Of a stretch of 64,000 bases of DNA, positions 55,044-63,230 are shown piece by piece. A model generated the notes under the pieces. That model was not told the origin of the DNA. It saw only the letters and a program-made list of their open reading frames with translations, and made no database searches. Location: the NCBI GenBank assembly GCA_947495915.1, contig CANMAW010000001.1:930001-994000 (forward strand). The letters run 5' to 3'. This DNA comes from Maribacter algarum (ex Lu et al. 2025) (nom. illeg.). GTDB lineage: Bacteria > Bacteroidota > Bacteroidia > Flavobacteriales > Flavobacteriaceae. Within the stretch, counting starts at the first letter, position 1. Each line of letters begins with the position of its first letter. The position numbers and the translations under genes were made by a program.

Positions 55044-55356
55044 ATTTTGAATTAAAATAAAGACGATTTGGGATCGTGATAACTTAGTCTAATATATTGC
55101 CAGATAGGTATAAACCAGTAAAAATCAATACTAGAATAGCTATGATTAAATAAAAACAAAAGTGGTGATTCGGTTTTTTTGAAAAATATAGTGTTTTGTT
55201 TCGTTTTCGGGCTCTTTAATAAATTCTGTTTCAACGTCGTTTTTCATTTCTTTATACTTTTATGATTATACGACTTAAAGGTAGCGGTAACGATGGTAGG
55301 CAATTGACTGCTTTGCGTTAGAAGTTAACTCTTTCGATAGTTAGATAGAGAGCAAT
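55044..55356. other. Interval between the barrel protein and the DUF2652 gene
   Basis: 313 bases. It holds the candidate frameshifted small membrane protein gene at 55084-55247. The remaining 109 bases (55248-55356) next to the DUF2652 stop show no clear promoter or hairpin. Confidence 0.5.
55084..55247 (-). CDS. Small single-pass membrane protein requiring a -1 frameshift (or broken by a 1-base deletion)
   Basis: ATG 55247 starts a 33-residue frame (MKNDVETEFIKEPENETKHY...) that stops at 55146. At 55180-55173 the sequence A AAA AAC occurs in exactly the zero-frame phase of a -1 slippery heptamer. Reading on in the -1 frame gives a membrane helix (FCFYLIIAILVLIFTGLYLS) and a stop at 55084, for about 54 residues in all: charged cytoplasmic N-terminus plus one helix. 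One extra A in the run would give the same product, so programmed slippage, a mutation and a sequence error are all possible. It lies 40 bases before the barrel lipoprotein gene. Confidence 0.4.
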
Positions 55357-55959
55357 TTAAGAAATTAAGGGTGCTAAATTGATATAGCTAAAGTTCATAG
55401 AACCCATATGTTCAATTTTAATTTTATCTTCATTTACATTGGCCCAGTGAAAATCATTATCTGAAATGTCTAGTTTATATTGATCCATAAGTTTGTCAGA
55501 GATCAAAATATATTCATCAATTTGAATGTTGTTTTTAAGAAACTTATGAGCTACAATTACGTCTTCACCGATTAACTTAATGTTTTTGCCTACCGACATT
55601 AACCCAACCTTTTCACCAAAATGCAGAATTATTTTTAAACCTAAAATTTTAGGTATTTTTGAAGCACCATCTTCATGACTATATCTATTGCGTAAAACTG
55701 ACAATTGTTCGTAAAAAGCGGTATAAAAATACTGGCATTGACTAACTAATTGATCAAATGGAGGTAGCTCACCAGGTCTATAGAATAATACCGCATCACC
55801 TTCAATTTCTGAAACTTTTAACTCAATTTCATTAGAGTAAATAATATTGTTTAATAGCGAGGGAATAACTTTTGAAGTTAATTCGAAATCTACATCACTC
55901 ATGAATTGCGTAAATCCGCTAATATCAGGAATACAAATAAGGGTAGGCTGCGCATTCAT
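55357..55959 (-). CDS. DUF2652 family protein (cyclase-like fold)
   Basis: 200 residues. 'LICIPDISGFTQFM' at the start and 'EIEGDAVLFYRPG' near residue 52 resemble the two metal-binding aspartate strands of class III nucleotidyl cyclases, and the pattern matches DUF2652. The later 'IILHFGEKVGLMSVGKNIKL' and 'GEDVIVAHKF' also fit a cyclase-like core, but no full substrate-binding set can be assigned. Cytoplasmic. Function unknown. Lies 18 bases after the AsmA-like gene, probably the same transcript. Confidence 0.72.
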   Translation of the reverse strand: MNAQPTLICIPDISGFTQFMSDVDFELTSKVIPSLLNNIIYSNEIELKVSEIEGDAVLFYRPGELPPFDQLVSQCQYFYTAFYEQLSVLRNRYSHEDGASKIPKILGLKIILHFGEKVGLMSVGKNIKLIGEDVIVAHKFLKNNIQIDEYILISDKLMDQYKLDISDNDFHWANVNEDKIKIEHMGSMNFSYINLAPLIS

Positions 55960-55977
55960 AAGTCATGATTTTTAGTT

Positions 55978-57066
55978 TTACTCTTTTTGTTGATCTACTG
56001 CTTTTTCAGCATCCTCAAAGGTAACATCATTATCTATAATACCTTCAAAACCTTTGATCCATCCGTTTTTAAATACATTAAAAATTGCTGGTAGTACTTT
56101 TGATTCCACCTGATTTAAATCACCTTCAAGAGGAATTTTTGTTGCTAAGGTATCGTTTTTATGATTTTTTAAAACAAATTTGAAAAAACCAACAAAACCC
56201 TCCCATAATTTTTCAAAGAATTTATCTTCTTTTTCAATTAATTTAGAGTTTTTTAGCAGTGGTTTTATGTATCCTTTTAAAAATCCATCTGCAATTGCAA
56301 TTTCACTATAAACATTGAAATTGCCTTCGGCAAAATCAATACCCGCATAGTGGTTGGTAAAGTCATTTATGGCAGACACATCAGCATCTACTAAAGCAAA
56401 CGAGATGTCCATGTCAGGAATTTGTTTGATTAAATTCATGCGCCCCTCCAAGTTTAGTTTTCCATTTCCGATGGAAACAGCAGTACCCTTAATAGAAGAA
56501 GGTAGATTACGTTCTTTGGATACCACATTACGTAGATTGTTAGCTTCTAAGGTGATATCATGCAAGTTAAGGTCAATTGTTGGGTCTGCAGTGATTTCTA
56601 CGAAAGCGGCTTTTCCATCCACTATTTTAAGACTATTTACGTCTATAGGAACTAAATCTGTTAAGGCTTTCGTCCAATCTTCAAACTCCGCATCATCTTC
56701 CTTTTGCTGGTCTTCAAATACATATATGAAGGTAGGCGATTTCATGTTAATTTCACTTACAATTTCTCCTTTAAATAGCGCATTCCATTCCACAGAAATA
56801 TCAGTTTCTGCAATTTGAATATAGGGTACTTCAGAACCGGCATCAACTTTATTAAGGTACAAACTGTCAATAACATAAGCACCACGAATCAATGATATAT
56901 CAATATCTTTTACAGCACCATGGTAACCGGGAATATCGGCTAAAACATCGTTTACATAGTCTTTGACAATCACTGGGAGTAATAACCTAAAGGAGATTAA
57001 AATGACTATTATAATTAGAGGTATAGTATACCTTTTTCTTTTGTAAAATTTTCTTTTGCTTTTCAT
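55978..57066 (-). CDS. AsmA/DUF748-like membrane-anchored periplasmic protein 1
   Basis: 362 residues. Basic N-terminus, one membrane helix (about 14-31), then a long beta-strand-rich periplasmic region with 'IDISLIRGAYVIDSLYLNK' and 'EVPYIQIAETDISVEWNALF', the repeat style of AsmA/DUF748 proteins now thought to form lipid-transfer grooves. The C-terminus is lysine/glutamate-rich. It lies 16 bases after the larger paralogue-like gene. Both may serve outer-membrane lipid traffic, by analogy only. Confidence 0.6.
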   Translation of the reverse strand: MKSKRKFYKRKRYTIPLIIIVILISFRLLLPVIVKDYVNDVLADIPGYHGAVKDIDISLIRGAYVIDSLYLNKVDAGSEVPYIQIAETDISVEWNALFKGEIVSEINMKSPTFIYVFEDQQKEDDAEFEDWTKALTDLVPIDVNSLKIVDGKAAFVEITADPTIDLNLHDITLEANNLRNVVSKERNLPSSIKGTAVSIGNGKLNLEGRMNLIKQIPDMDISFALVDADVSAINDFTNHYAGIDFAEGNFNVYSEIAIADGFLKGYIKPLLKNSKLIEKEDKFFEKLWEGFVGFFKFVLKNHKNDTLATKIPLEGDLNQVESKVLPAIFNVFKNGWIKGFEGIIDNDVTFEDAEKAVDQQKE

Positions 57067-57082
57067 TGTAAAATTTTAAATG

Positions 57083-58654
57083 CTATTCTTTTTCACCATT
57101 GCCTGCAATGGTGCTGAGCAAACCATCTTGTGTTGTTACCCATACATGATTAAAGAATGATTTGGTAGGATCTCTTTCCACATTAATCGTACCGTGTCGA
57201 TACCCCTTTGCATCGGTATCTGATCCGTCGTTAATGAATAGGTTTCCGATTGCGGAAAGTAGCTTATTAATTTTTAAGCGATCTTTTTTTAAGAGATTAA
57301 ATTCTAAATCTTTATACTTCATTTTCATTTCACCTGTGGCGGCGAAAGCATTTCCAGAGGTGGTTAGATATAATTCATCAATTATTCCTTGCACCTCGGC
57401 GTTCAAATTTGGTTTAAGAAAACTATTAACTGCTTTGCCATTTAAATTAAAAAGCGAAGCAGTCATGGTAAATGCATCATCAGAATCATTCATATTAAAA
57501 TGATACCCCAATGTTGTCGGGGAAACTCCCATAAGATGACCTTTTATAAGGCATTTGGTTTGTTGAGTTTTGTCAAAACCATTACCTAAATGTGTAATTT
57601 GTGCGTTTATATTATCGAAAAACAACAATCCCGCTTGAGTTTCATAGGCGGTTTGTTCTTCGTACTGCACTTTCGAATTGGTCAATTGAATTTTGTCAAG
57701 CTTAAGTTTTATAGGTAACTCACGAATCATGCGACTATACATTTTTTTAATGCTTAGATCATCATCAATTAACTTATCTCTATATATTTTTAAATCCGCA
57801 TCAGCTATGTCAAGAAGTTTACAGGTAAAGAAAAACTGCTCATCTTCGAAGCCAAAATCGATATCGTCTAAGGTGCTTGATGCAATTTTTAAGTTGATAT
57901 GATCTATTTCTGTTGGTGATAGCTGTGAGAGTTTGGTTTTTGAATGCTTCGATTTTAGTGCCAAATTTTGCAGTACTGCGTTCGATTCATTGATCATTAA
58001 AGACGCAGCTGTTACAGTTTCAAATTTGCTCGTATCTACAAAGAGGTGACCGGTTGAAAAGGTATAAGAGTCGTACGTAATTGGTATTTTCTTCTTGATT
58101 TGATCGGGTCCTGTTGCGCTATTGTTTAATTCAAAATTTATAGACTCGGCAATTAAATGATTTTGAGAGCTGTCCTTATGGGTAATCAAAAATTTGCCAT
58201 TTCGTAAACGTATTTGTTTGACTACAATCTTTTTTAGCAGATTTACAACACCTTTAGATTTAGTAGAATCTTTACGTTGATGCTTTGATGGTTGATAGGT
58301 CACCAGGGGTTCATCGATTAAAACATCTGATGTTTGTATGGTGTTCTTAAAAAAAAATTGCCAGTAACTTAAATCGTCAATTTTTAATTTTTTTATATTG
58401 ATGTTGGTGTGTATCGCATCAGAGCCACGTAAACTTATGTCACACCTTACATTAGAAAAAGTAACATCACCAGCTATCACATTCACGTATAAATCATCAT
58501 AATTTAGTTGAATATGTGGTGGAATTTTAGCATTTAAAAATTCTACAATCATACCATTTGCCCTTAACTGGAGTGTTAAGAGCACCAATGCCAATAATAG
58601 AATTACAGTACCGGTTATTTGATATATGGTTTTATTCTTCACTATTTTCTTCAT
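57083..58654 (-). CDS. AsmA/DUF748-like membrane-anchored periplasmic protein 2
   Basis: 523 residues. N-terminal helix (about 11-28) followed by a beta-rich periplasmic body: 'LNYDDLYVNVIAGDVTFSNV' (about 49-68) and 'TSDVLIDEPLVTYQPSK' recall AsmA/DUF748 repeats, and 'ATGEMKMKYKDLEFNL' appears near the end. The start overlaps the membrane-protein gene by 23 bases, indicating coupling. Function inferred only from fold style. Confidence 0.6.
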   Translation of the reverse strand: MKKIVKNKTIYQITGTVILLLALVLLTLQLRANGMIVEFLNAKIPPHIQLNYDDLYVNVIAGDVTFSNVRCDISLRGSDAIHTNINIKKLKIDDLSYWQFFFKNTIQTSDVLIDEPLVTYQPSKHQRKDSTKSKGVVNLLKKIVVKQIRLRNGKFLITHKDSSQNHLIAESINFELNNSATGPDQIKKKIPITYDSYTFSTGHLFVDTSKFETVTAASLMINESNAVLQNLALKSKHSKTKLSQLSPTEIDHINLKIASSTLDDIDFGFEDEQFFFTCKLLDIADADLKIYRDKLIDDDLSIKKMYSRMIRELPIKLKLDKIQLTNSKVQYEEQTAYETQAGLLFFDNINAQITHLGNGFDKTQQTKCLIKGHLMGVSPTTLGYHFNMNDSDDAFTMTASLFNLNGKAVNSFLKPNLNAEVQGIIDELYLTTSGNAFAATGEMKMKYKDLEFNLLKKDRLKINKLLSAIGNLFINDGSDTDAKGYRHGTINVERDPTKSFFNHVWVTTQDGLLSTIAGNGEKE

Positions 58655-59168
58655 TTTGAACTAAAAGGGGGTGGTCTGTAATTTGAAGTCCTAATATTTT
58701 TATCATGTTTACTACCGTATTGTAAAGCATTAAAACCACAACAATTAAGGCAGCACTTAATATGCTTGATACCCCCATTGTAATGTAATAGATAAGGTTG
58801 AACCAGTTTGATGGAACATTATCAGATTCGGTTATTGGTAGGTTGAAAAGTAAAAATGATATTAAAGCAGCAACAAATACAATCGTATCAATTTTAGCTA
58901 TTATCAGCAGATTTGAATAATGGTCTTTTTTTAATTTGGAAGCTGCATTCGACGTAATACCTAATAAAGTTAGAAGTAATGCCAAAATGGTGGCAGAAGC
59001 TAAGGCAATGGTATTACATAAAGTGTTAATGCCTGGTAATGATACCGTTATTAACTCTTTGGCTTGATAACCACTAAGTTCTCCTAGCATTAATGTACCT
59101 AAGCTCATCACTAGCATTGAAATAATTCCCCCGGTTATGGCACGTTCTGAATGTCTGCTTAAATCCAT
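58632..59168 (-). CDS. Four-helix membrane protein of unknown function
   Basis: 178 residues with about four hydrophobic segments (roughly 12-30, 48-70, 90-110, 125-155) and a short polar C-terminus. No diagnostic motif. It is the first gene of the minus-strand set with the two AsmA-like proteins and overlaps the next gene by 23 bases, so it probably works with them in the inner membrane. Confidence 0.65.
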   Translation of the reverse strand: MDLSRHSERAITGGIISMLVMSLGTLMLGELSGYQAKELITVSLPGINTLCNTIALASATILALLLTLLGITSNAASKLKKDHYSNLLIIAKIDTIVFVAALISFLLFNLPITESDNVPSNWFNLIYYITMGVSSILSAALIVVVLMLYNTVVNMIKILGLQITDHPLLVQNEENSEE

Positions 59169-59354
59169 TTTTTATGAGTTGTTTGATATTGTTGATTAGC
59201 GTTTAAGAGACAAAATTAAGCTGATACAGTGCTTTCTATTAACTCTGATGGTAAAAATGGTAGCTTAAATGAAGTATACGCGTTAAGGTTTTATGTAAAT
59301 GGGCTACCCTAAATTACTAGATGCAACTACCTTTATTTCATAAATATTTGTACC

Positions 59355-59789
59355 ATGAAATCACTAAAACTAGTAAGTTTACTTTTTTTCTTTACCGTGT
59401 TTGTGGCATGTCATTCAGCATCAAATGGACAAACACCAAAAGCGGTTAAAATCTCTTTTGAGCAGAAGTACCCCAATGAAAATGATCCTGATTGGAGAGA
59501 AGATAAAAACGGGAATTATGAATCTCACTTTAAAAAAGACGGTATTCACTATCGCGCCGATTTTAGTCCGAAGGGGTATTGGATTGAAACTGAGCAAAGT
59601 ATCAAGAAAAAGGACTTGCCACAGACGATATTAAAAATATTAAAATCTGATTATGAAGATGTTAAAATCGTTGAAATAGAAAAAGTAGATCATTTTCAAA
59701 AAGGAGTTTTTTATGACGTAGAAATAAAGAAAGACGGTAAGAAAAGAGATCTTGAATTTTCTGAAAACGGGCAACTATTAAACCAATAG
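59355..59789 (+). CDS. PepSY-like (BLIP-type) lipoprotein
   Basis: 144 residues. Lipobox FVAC (Cys19). 'KISFEQKYPNENDPDWREDK' followed by 'NYESHFKKDGIHYRADFSPK' and 'WIETEQSIKKKDLP' is the repeat style of Bacteroidota PepSY-like, beta-lactamase-inhibitor-fold proteins. The typical WxxE-type strand and the ILK helix are visible. Periplasmic, binding role unknown. Convergent with the acyltransferase gene. Confidence 0.75.
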   Translation: MKSLKLVSLLFFFTVFVACHSASNGQTPKAVKISFEQKYPNENDPDWREDKNGNYESHFKKDGIHYRADFSPKGYWIETEQSIKKKDLPQTILKILKSDYEDVKIVEIEKVDHFQKGVFYDVEIKKDGKKRDLEFSENGQLLNQ

Positions 59790-59795
59790 TAGATT

Positions 59796-60953
59796 TCAAT
59801 TTCCCCTTTCATTAGACCCTTTTTTCGAAGAATTCTTAGGTTTTAATCCGAAAAAAGGATGTAAAAGTGGAATTTGTAGAATAATGACGTGATATAGAAT
59901 CCAGCTTAAGAAGAAGGTTCCTACGGTAAGAATGGTGAATTTAAGACCTAAACTCCAATCAATATCAATTAAATAATAGGCGATGCTGATGGTAATTGTT
60001 TGATGAAGAATGTAAAAGGGATATACTGCGCGATTGCAGTAGGTAAGTAGTGAACTTTTGTGGTTGAGGTATTGAGCGGCCAAAGCGAATAGTACTAAAA
60101 TCCATGACCAGATGTTGACTACTTTTAAAAGGGCTTCTGTAAAATGGACTATATAGCCATCCTCTAGATAAATCCATATAAATACTTGTGCCAAAAAAGC
60201 AACTGTGCCAATAACTATTGCTTTTGATTTTATTTGTTGAAGAGCTTTCCAAAAAGCATCACCAGTGGCAATAAGTAAAAATCCGAAGATGAACAGAACA
60301 AGACTAGAGGCAAAATTGAACCAATCATCAATAAGTGCATGTGTAATATCGAAAAAAGGTTCTAGTAAAGACTCTAAGAGATAAAGCGGAATGACAAAAA
60401 GATAAAGCTTCATGGGTTTGGTAATTTGTTTACTTGTCCATGCTACCAATTTGGTTTTATTTTTTTTCATAAAAATGAAGACAGGGGCAAGGAGTAAAGA
60501 GAATATGAGTAAATATGGCAAAAACCATAAATGATGCCAGCTGACATTTCCTTTAGGATACACACCATCAAAAGCAATACTGGTAAAATACTGGCCGTAT
60601 GTGCCTACGAATTCTCCGGTGTTTAAACGTTCAAAATATACTTGTGGGGGTATGATAAAGAGCATTCCGAATAGTAACGGAATACCCAGTCTTTTCATAC
60701 GCTCCCAGCTAAATGCTACTACACTACGTTTTGAAAGTGCATAAAAGGTACCCATGCCAGAGATAACAAAAAGAATGGGCAGTCGCCATTGATTTAGAAA
60801 TAGCATGGGCCAACGCATCCAGTCATAGGTTGTTTCATTTTTAATATGCCAACCCCAAGGAACAAAGAACATACCCACGTGATAAAAAATTAACAATGCA
60901 AACACTATTACACGTAACCAATCTAAATCGTATCGTCTTATTTTTTCTGACAT
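59796..60953 (-). CDS. Acyltransferase 3-family membrane protein
   Basis: 385 residues with about ten membrane helices. 'RRYDLDWLRVIVFALLIFYH' at the N-terminus contains the conserved Arg and the catalytic His of the acyltransferase-3 family, and 'RLPILFVISGMGTFYAL' follows. 'YPFYILHQTI' near the end is also typical. It may O-acylate a periplasmic glycan, as MdoC/OpgC succinylates glucans. The acceptor is unknown. Confidence 0.87.
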   Translation of the reverse strand: MSEKIRRYDLDWLRVIVFALLIFYHVGMFFVPWGWHIKNETTYDWMRWPMLFLNQWRLPILFVISGMGTFYALSKRSVVAFSWERMKRLGIPLLFGMLFIIPPQVYFERLNTGEFVGTYGQYFTSIAFDGVYPKGNVSWHHLWFLPYLLIFSLLLAPVFIFMKKNKTKLVAWTSKQITKPMKLYLFVIPLYLLESLLEPFFDITHALIDDWFNFASSLVLFIFGFLLIATGDAFWKALQQIKSKAIVIGTVAFLAQVFIWIYLEDGYIVHFTEALLKVVNIWSWILVLFALAAQYLNHKSSLLTYCNRAVYPFYILHQTITISIAYYLIDIDWSLGLKFTILTVGTFFLSWILYHVIILQIPLLHPFFGLKPKNSSKKGSNERGN

Positions 60954-61028
60954 GGTGAACTTGTTTTCACCAAAGATGTTCGATTTTTTTAAGGCATGCT
61001 ATTGTAATGTTCAGGCATTCGTCTAGAA

Positions 61029-62198
61029 TTACAATTTTGGAGCAATAGACTTTATATAGTCTGATGGAGAAATACCAATGTGCTTTTTAAAAGCGTTGTA
61101 AAAAGTCGACTTAGACTTAAAACCTACAGAGTTTGCAATCGCTTCAATAGTAAAATTGGAATATTCAGGGTCTGTTAATCTTAGTTTAGCAACTTGTAGT
61201 CTTTTTTGATTCAAAAAGTCATTAAAATTCGAGTTATTCTCTTGATTAATTATTTTAGAAATTTGATTGGGATGCACTTTTAGAAGCGAAGCCAAATCTT
61301 TTAGTGAGGCATCTTTTGACATATAGTAACTATTTGTATTCACATAGTTTTCAATGTCAGCCATGTTTAGGGCTATTTGAGAATTCGATAAGGTTTCGTA
61401 TTTATCGGCAATCCATGATTTTTCAAAAAAACGAGATTCAGAAAGCACTACATATGAAGTAGCGAAGGCAATAATCGTTTGAAAGAAAACAATATAATGA
61501 TCACCTCCATCGTCATCAAAATTATAAAAAACAACAAAAATAAAAATGAGCAAAAGGACTAGAACTATACTTGAGTTTCTTGTAAAAATGTACTTGTTTG
61601 ATTTACTTCTGTTCTCAATTTTATTTTGTCTTTCAAGAAATACCAACCTTAAGCTTAAAGCACTGTATAATAAGATGCTAAGAAGAATTAACCAATCAAA
61701 AATATCTTTGAAATAGTGATAACCATAATTAAAATGTTGGGGAACTTCTGCTACAGCATAATTTGGAAAATAGGCACCAAGATACGCATTGTATTTCACG
61801 GATAATGGCGCCAGATAAAATGGTATTTGAGAAATAAAATATGCTAATGGCAATATTATGTGCCACCAATGCTTTCTGAAAGTAATATTGGTTCTTTTTA
61901 AAAGTCCGTAAATTGAAAAATATGTGAAAGGAAAGATTAAAAGCACCAATGGTTCTGAAGCGTCATTTAAATACATCACGTTTTTTATGAGTCCGGTGAA
62001 ACACAAGTACGTATCAAAAAAAACAATGCTTGAAAAAAGAAATGACCACCCTAAATATTTAATTGCATAATTTTTTTTGGCACGGTGTAAGATAACCAGA
62101 CTAATAAAAAAACTTTGAAAAATTCCAAGTAGCATAATGCTTGAAACTAGGTTATGGCGAATCGGCAGCTGATCAATAAGTGATGCAATAGACTCCAC
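61029..62198 (-). CDS. Membrane-anchored AraC-family transcriptional regulator
   Basis: 389 residues. The first about 245 residues form seven or so membrane helices. The C-terminal about 110 residues are an AraC/HTH-18 domain with both helix-turn-helices ('DASLKDLASLLKVHPNQISK' and 'TIEAIANSVGFKSKSTFYNA') and the closing 'HIGISPSDYI'. It is a one-component membrane sensor-regulator. The start is GTG at 62198, only 3 bases after the metallophosphoesterase stop, so it belongs to that transcript. Confidence 0.88.
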   Translation of the reverse strand: MESIASLIDQLPIRHNLVSSIMLLGIFQSFFISLVILHRAKKNYAIKYLGWSFLFSSIVFFDTYLCFTGLIKNVMYLNDASEPLVLLIFPFTYFSIYGLLKRTNITFRKHWWHIILPLAYFISQIPFYLAPLSVKYNAYLGAYFPNYAVAEVPQHFNYGYHYFKDIFDWLILLSILLYSALSLRLVFLERQNKIENRSKSNKYIFTRNSSIVLVLLLIFIFVVFYNFDDDGGDHYIVFFQTIIAFATSYVVLSESRFFEKSWIADKYETLSNSQIALNMADIENYVNTNSYYMSKDASLKDLASLLKVHPNQISKIINQENNSNFNDFLNQKRLQVAKLRLTDPEYSNFTIEAIANSVGFKSKSTFYNAFKKHIGISPSDYIKSIAPKL

Positions 62199-62201
62199 GT
62201 G

Positions 62202-63104
62202 CTAGGTCTTACTTTTTTCGTAATCACTTAAACTTTGAGGCCCTTCTAATACAATGCGTACGATTTGCAGTGTGCCATCATCTTTCGTAGCAATTTGCCA
62301 TTTTATGAGCGCAATTGTTCCTTTTACAATTTCAATACCAGTAATACTTCTAGGGTGTACACAACTTCCGTCATTAAATAGCGGTATTTCACCAGGTTCA
62401 GGAAATCGGGGTCTATGGGTATGACCGACAATCGTAATTAATCGGTTATTTTCGAGAATCCATTTTTTAATGCGGCGCTCAACTTTTTTCAGTTCAATAT
62501 AATTTTTTGCCGGACTCGTGGGGTCTGCAATTCCCCATACTTGAAGAGGTTTCCAGAGTACACGAACCAAAAACCTTCCGAATCGCCAACAGTTGTAATT
62601 CCACCAATCGGCTTGATGGCCATGTGTTAAAAAGAGTTCTTGACCAGTTTCTGAATGTTTTAAAACTACGGCCTCATTATATCGAATATTATCTAACAGT
62701 TCTTTTTCACATTCATCAACTGGGTCAAAATAAACTGACATGTGCTTTTTTACATACGCTGGGTCTTTATAAACCATATCATGATTTCCCCAAATCATAT
62801 GTAATCGACGATCTAAATGATATTCTTTAAGAAGTTTAAAAACATTTTTATGAGCTTGAAATATAGAATCAAAATGTATATTCTCCCAAAGTTCATCACC
62901 ATCACCTAACTCGTAATATGAAAACCCCTCTTTAAAATAGAACTTTAAAGCATGAAAATAAATATTACGATTATTGGCGAAATCATCTGCAAAACTATTG
63001 TCTCCACGGTGACAATCACTAAATAATATGAATTTTGAACGATCATCAAACGGTATCACTTTAGCCTCTTTGTAAGCTCTGGTTAACCGAAAGTTAGAAG
63101 ACAT
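62202..63104 (-). CDS. Metallophosphoesterase (calcineurin-like)
   Basis: 300 residues. The metal motifs are complete: 'LFSDCHRGD' (DxH), 'ELGDGDELWE' (GDxxD), 'MIWGNHDMVY' (GNHD), 'FLTHGHQADWW' (GH) and 'IVGHTHRPRF' (GHTH). The DxH plus GDGDELWE layout recalls LpxH-type UDP-diacylglucosamine pyrophosphatases, but the longer insertions argue for a separate group. Substrate unknown. Cytoplasmic or peripheral. First gene of a two-gene set with the AraC regulator. Confidence 0.87.
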   Translation of the reverse strand: MSSNFRLTRAYKEAKVIPFDDRSKFILFSDCHRGDNSFADDFANNRNIYFHALKFYFKEGFSYYELGDGDELWENIHFDSIFQAHKNVFKLLKEYHLDRRLHMIWGNHDMVYKDPAYVKKHMSVYFDPVDECEKELLDNIRYNEAVVLKHSETGQELFLTHGHQADWWNYNCWRFGRFLVRVLWKPLQVWGIADPTSPAKNYIELKKVERRIKKWILENNRLITIVGHTHRPRFPEPGEIPLFNDGSCVHPRSITGIEIVKGTIALIKWQIATKDDGTLQIVRIVLEGPQSLSDYEKSKT

Positions 63105-63230
63105 AGACGAATTTTTTATAAATATCGGAAATCGAAATTTATCTTCGAATGATTACCACAGGTTTCCTTTAACAAAATTCTGTGCTCAATTTTGTAATTT
63201 TATAGCCGAAAAGTATACTAATTAGTAACT

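Noticed and set aside
55052-55234. 60-codon frame overlapping the split small membrane protein gene
   Set aside because: It starts with TTG, its composition is unlike a membrane or soluble protein, and the zero/-1 frame pair explains the region better.
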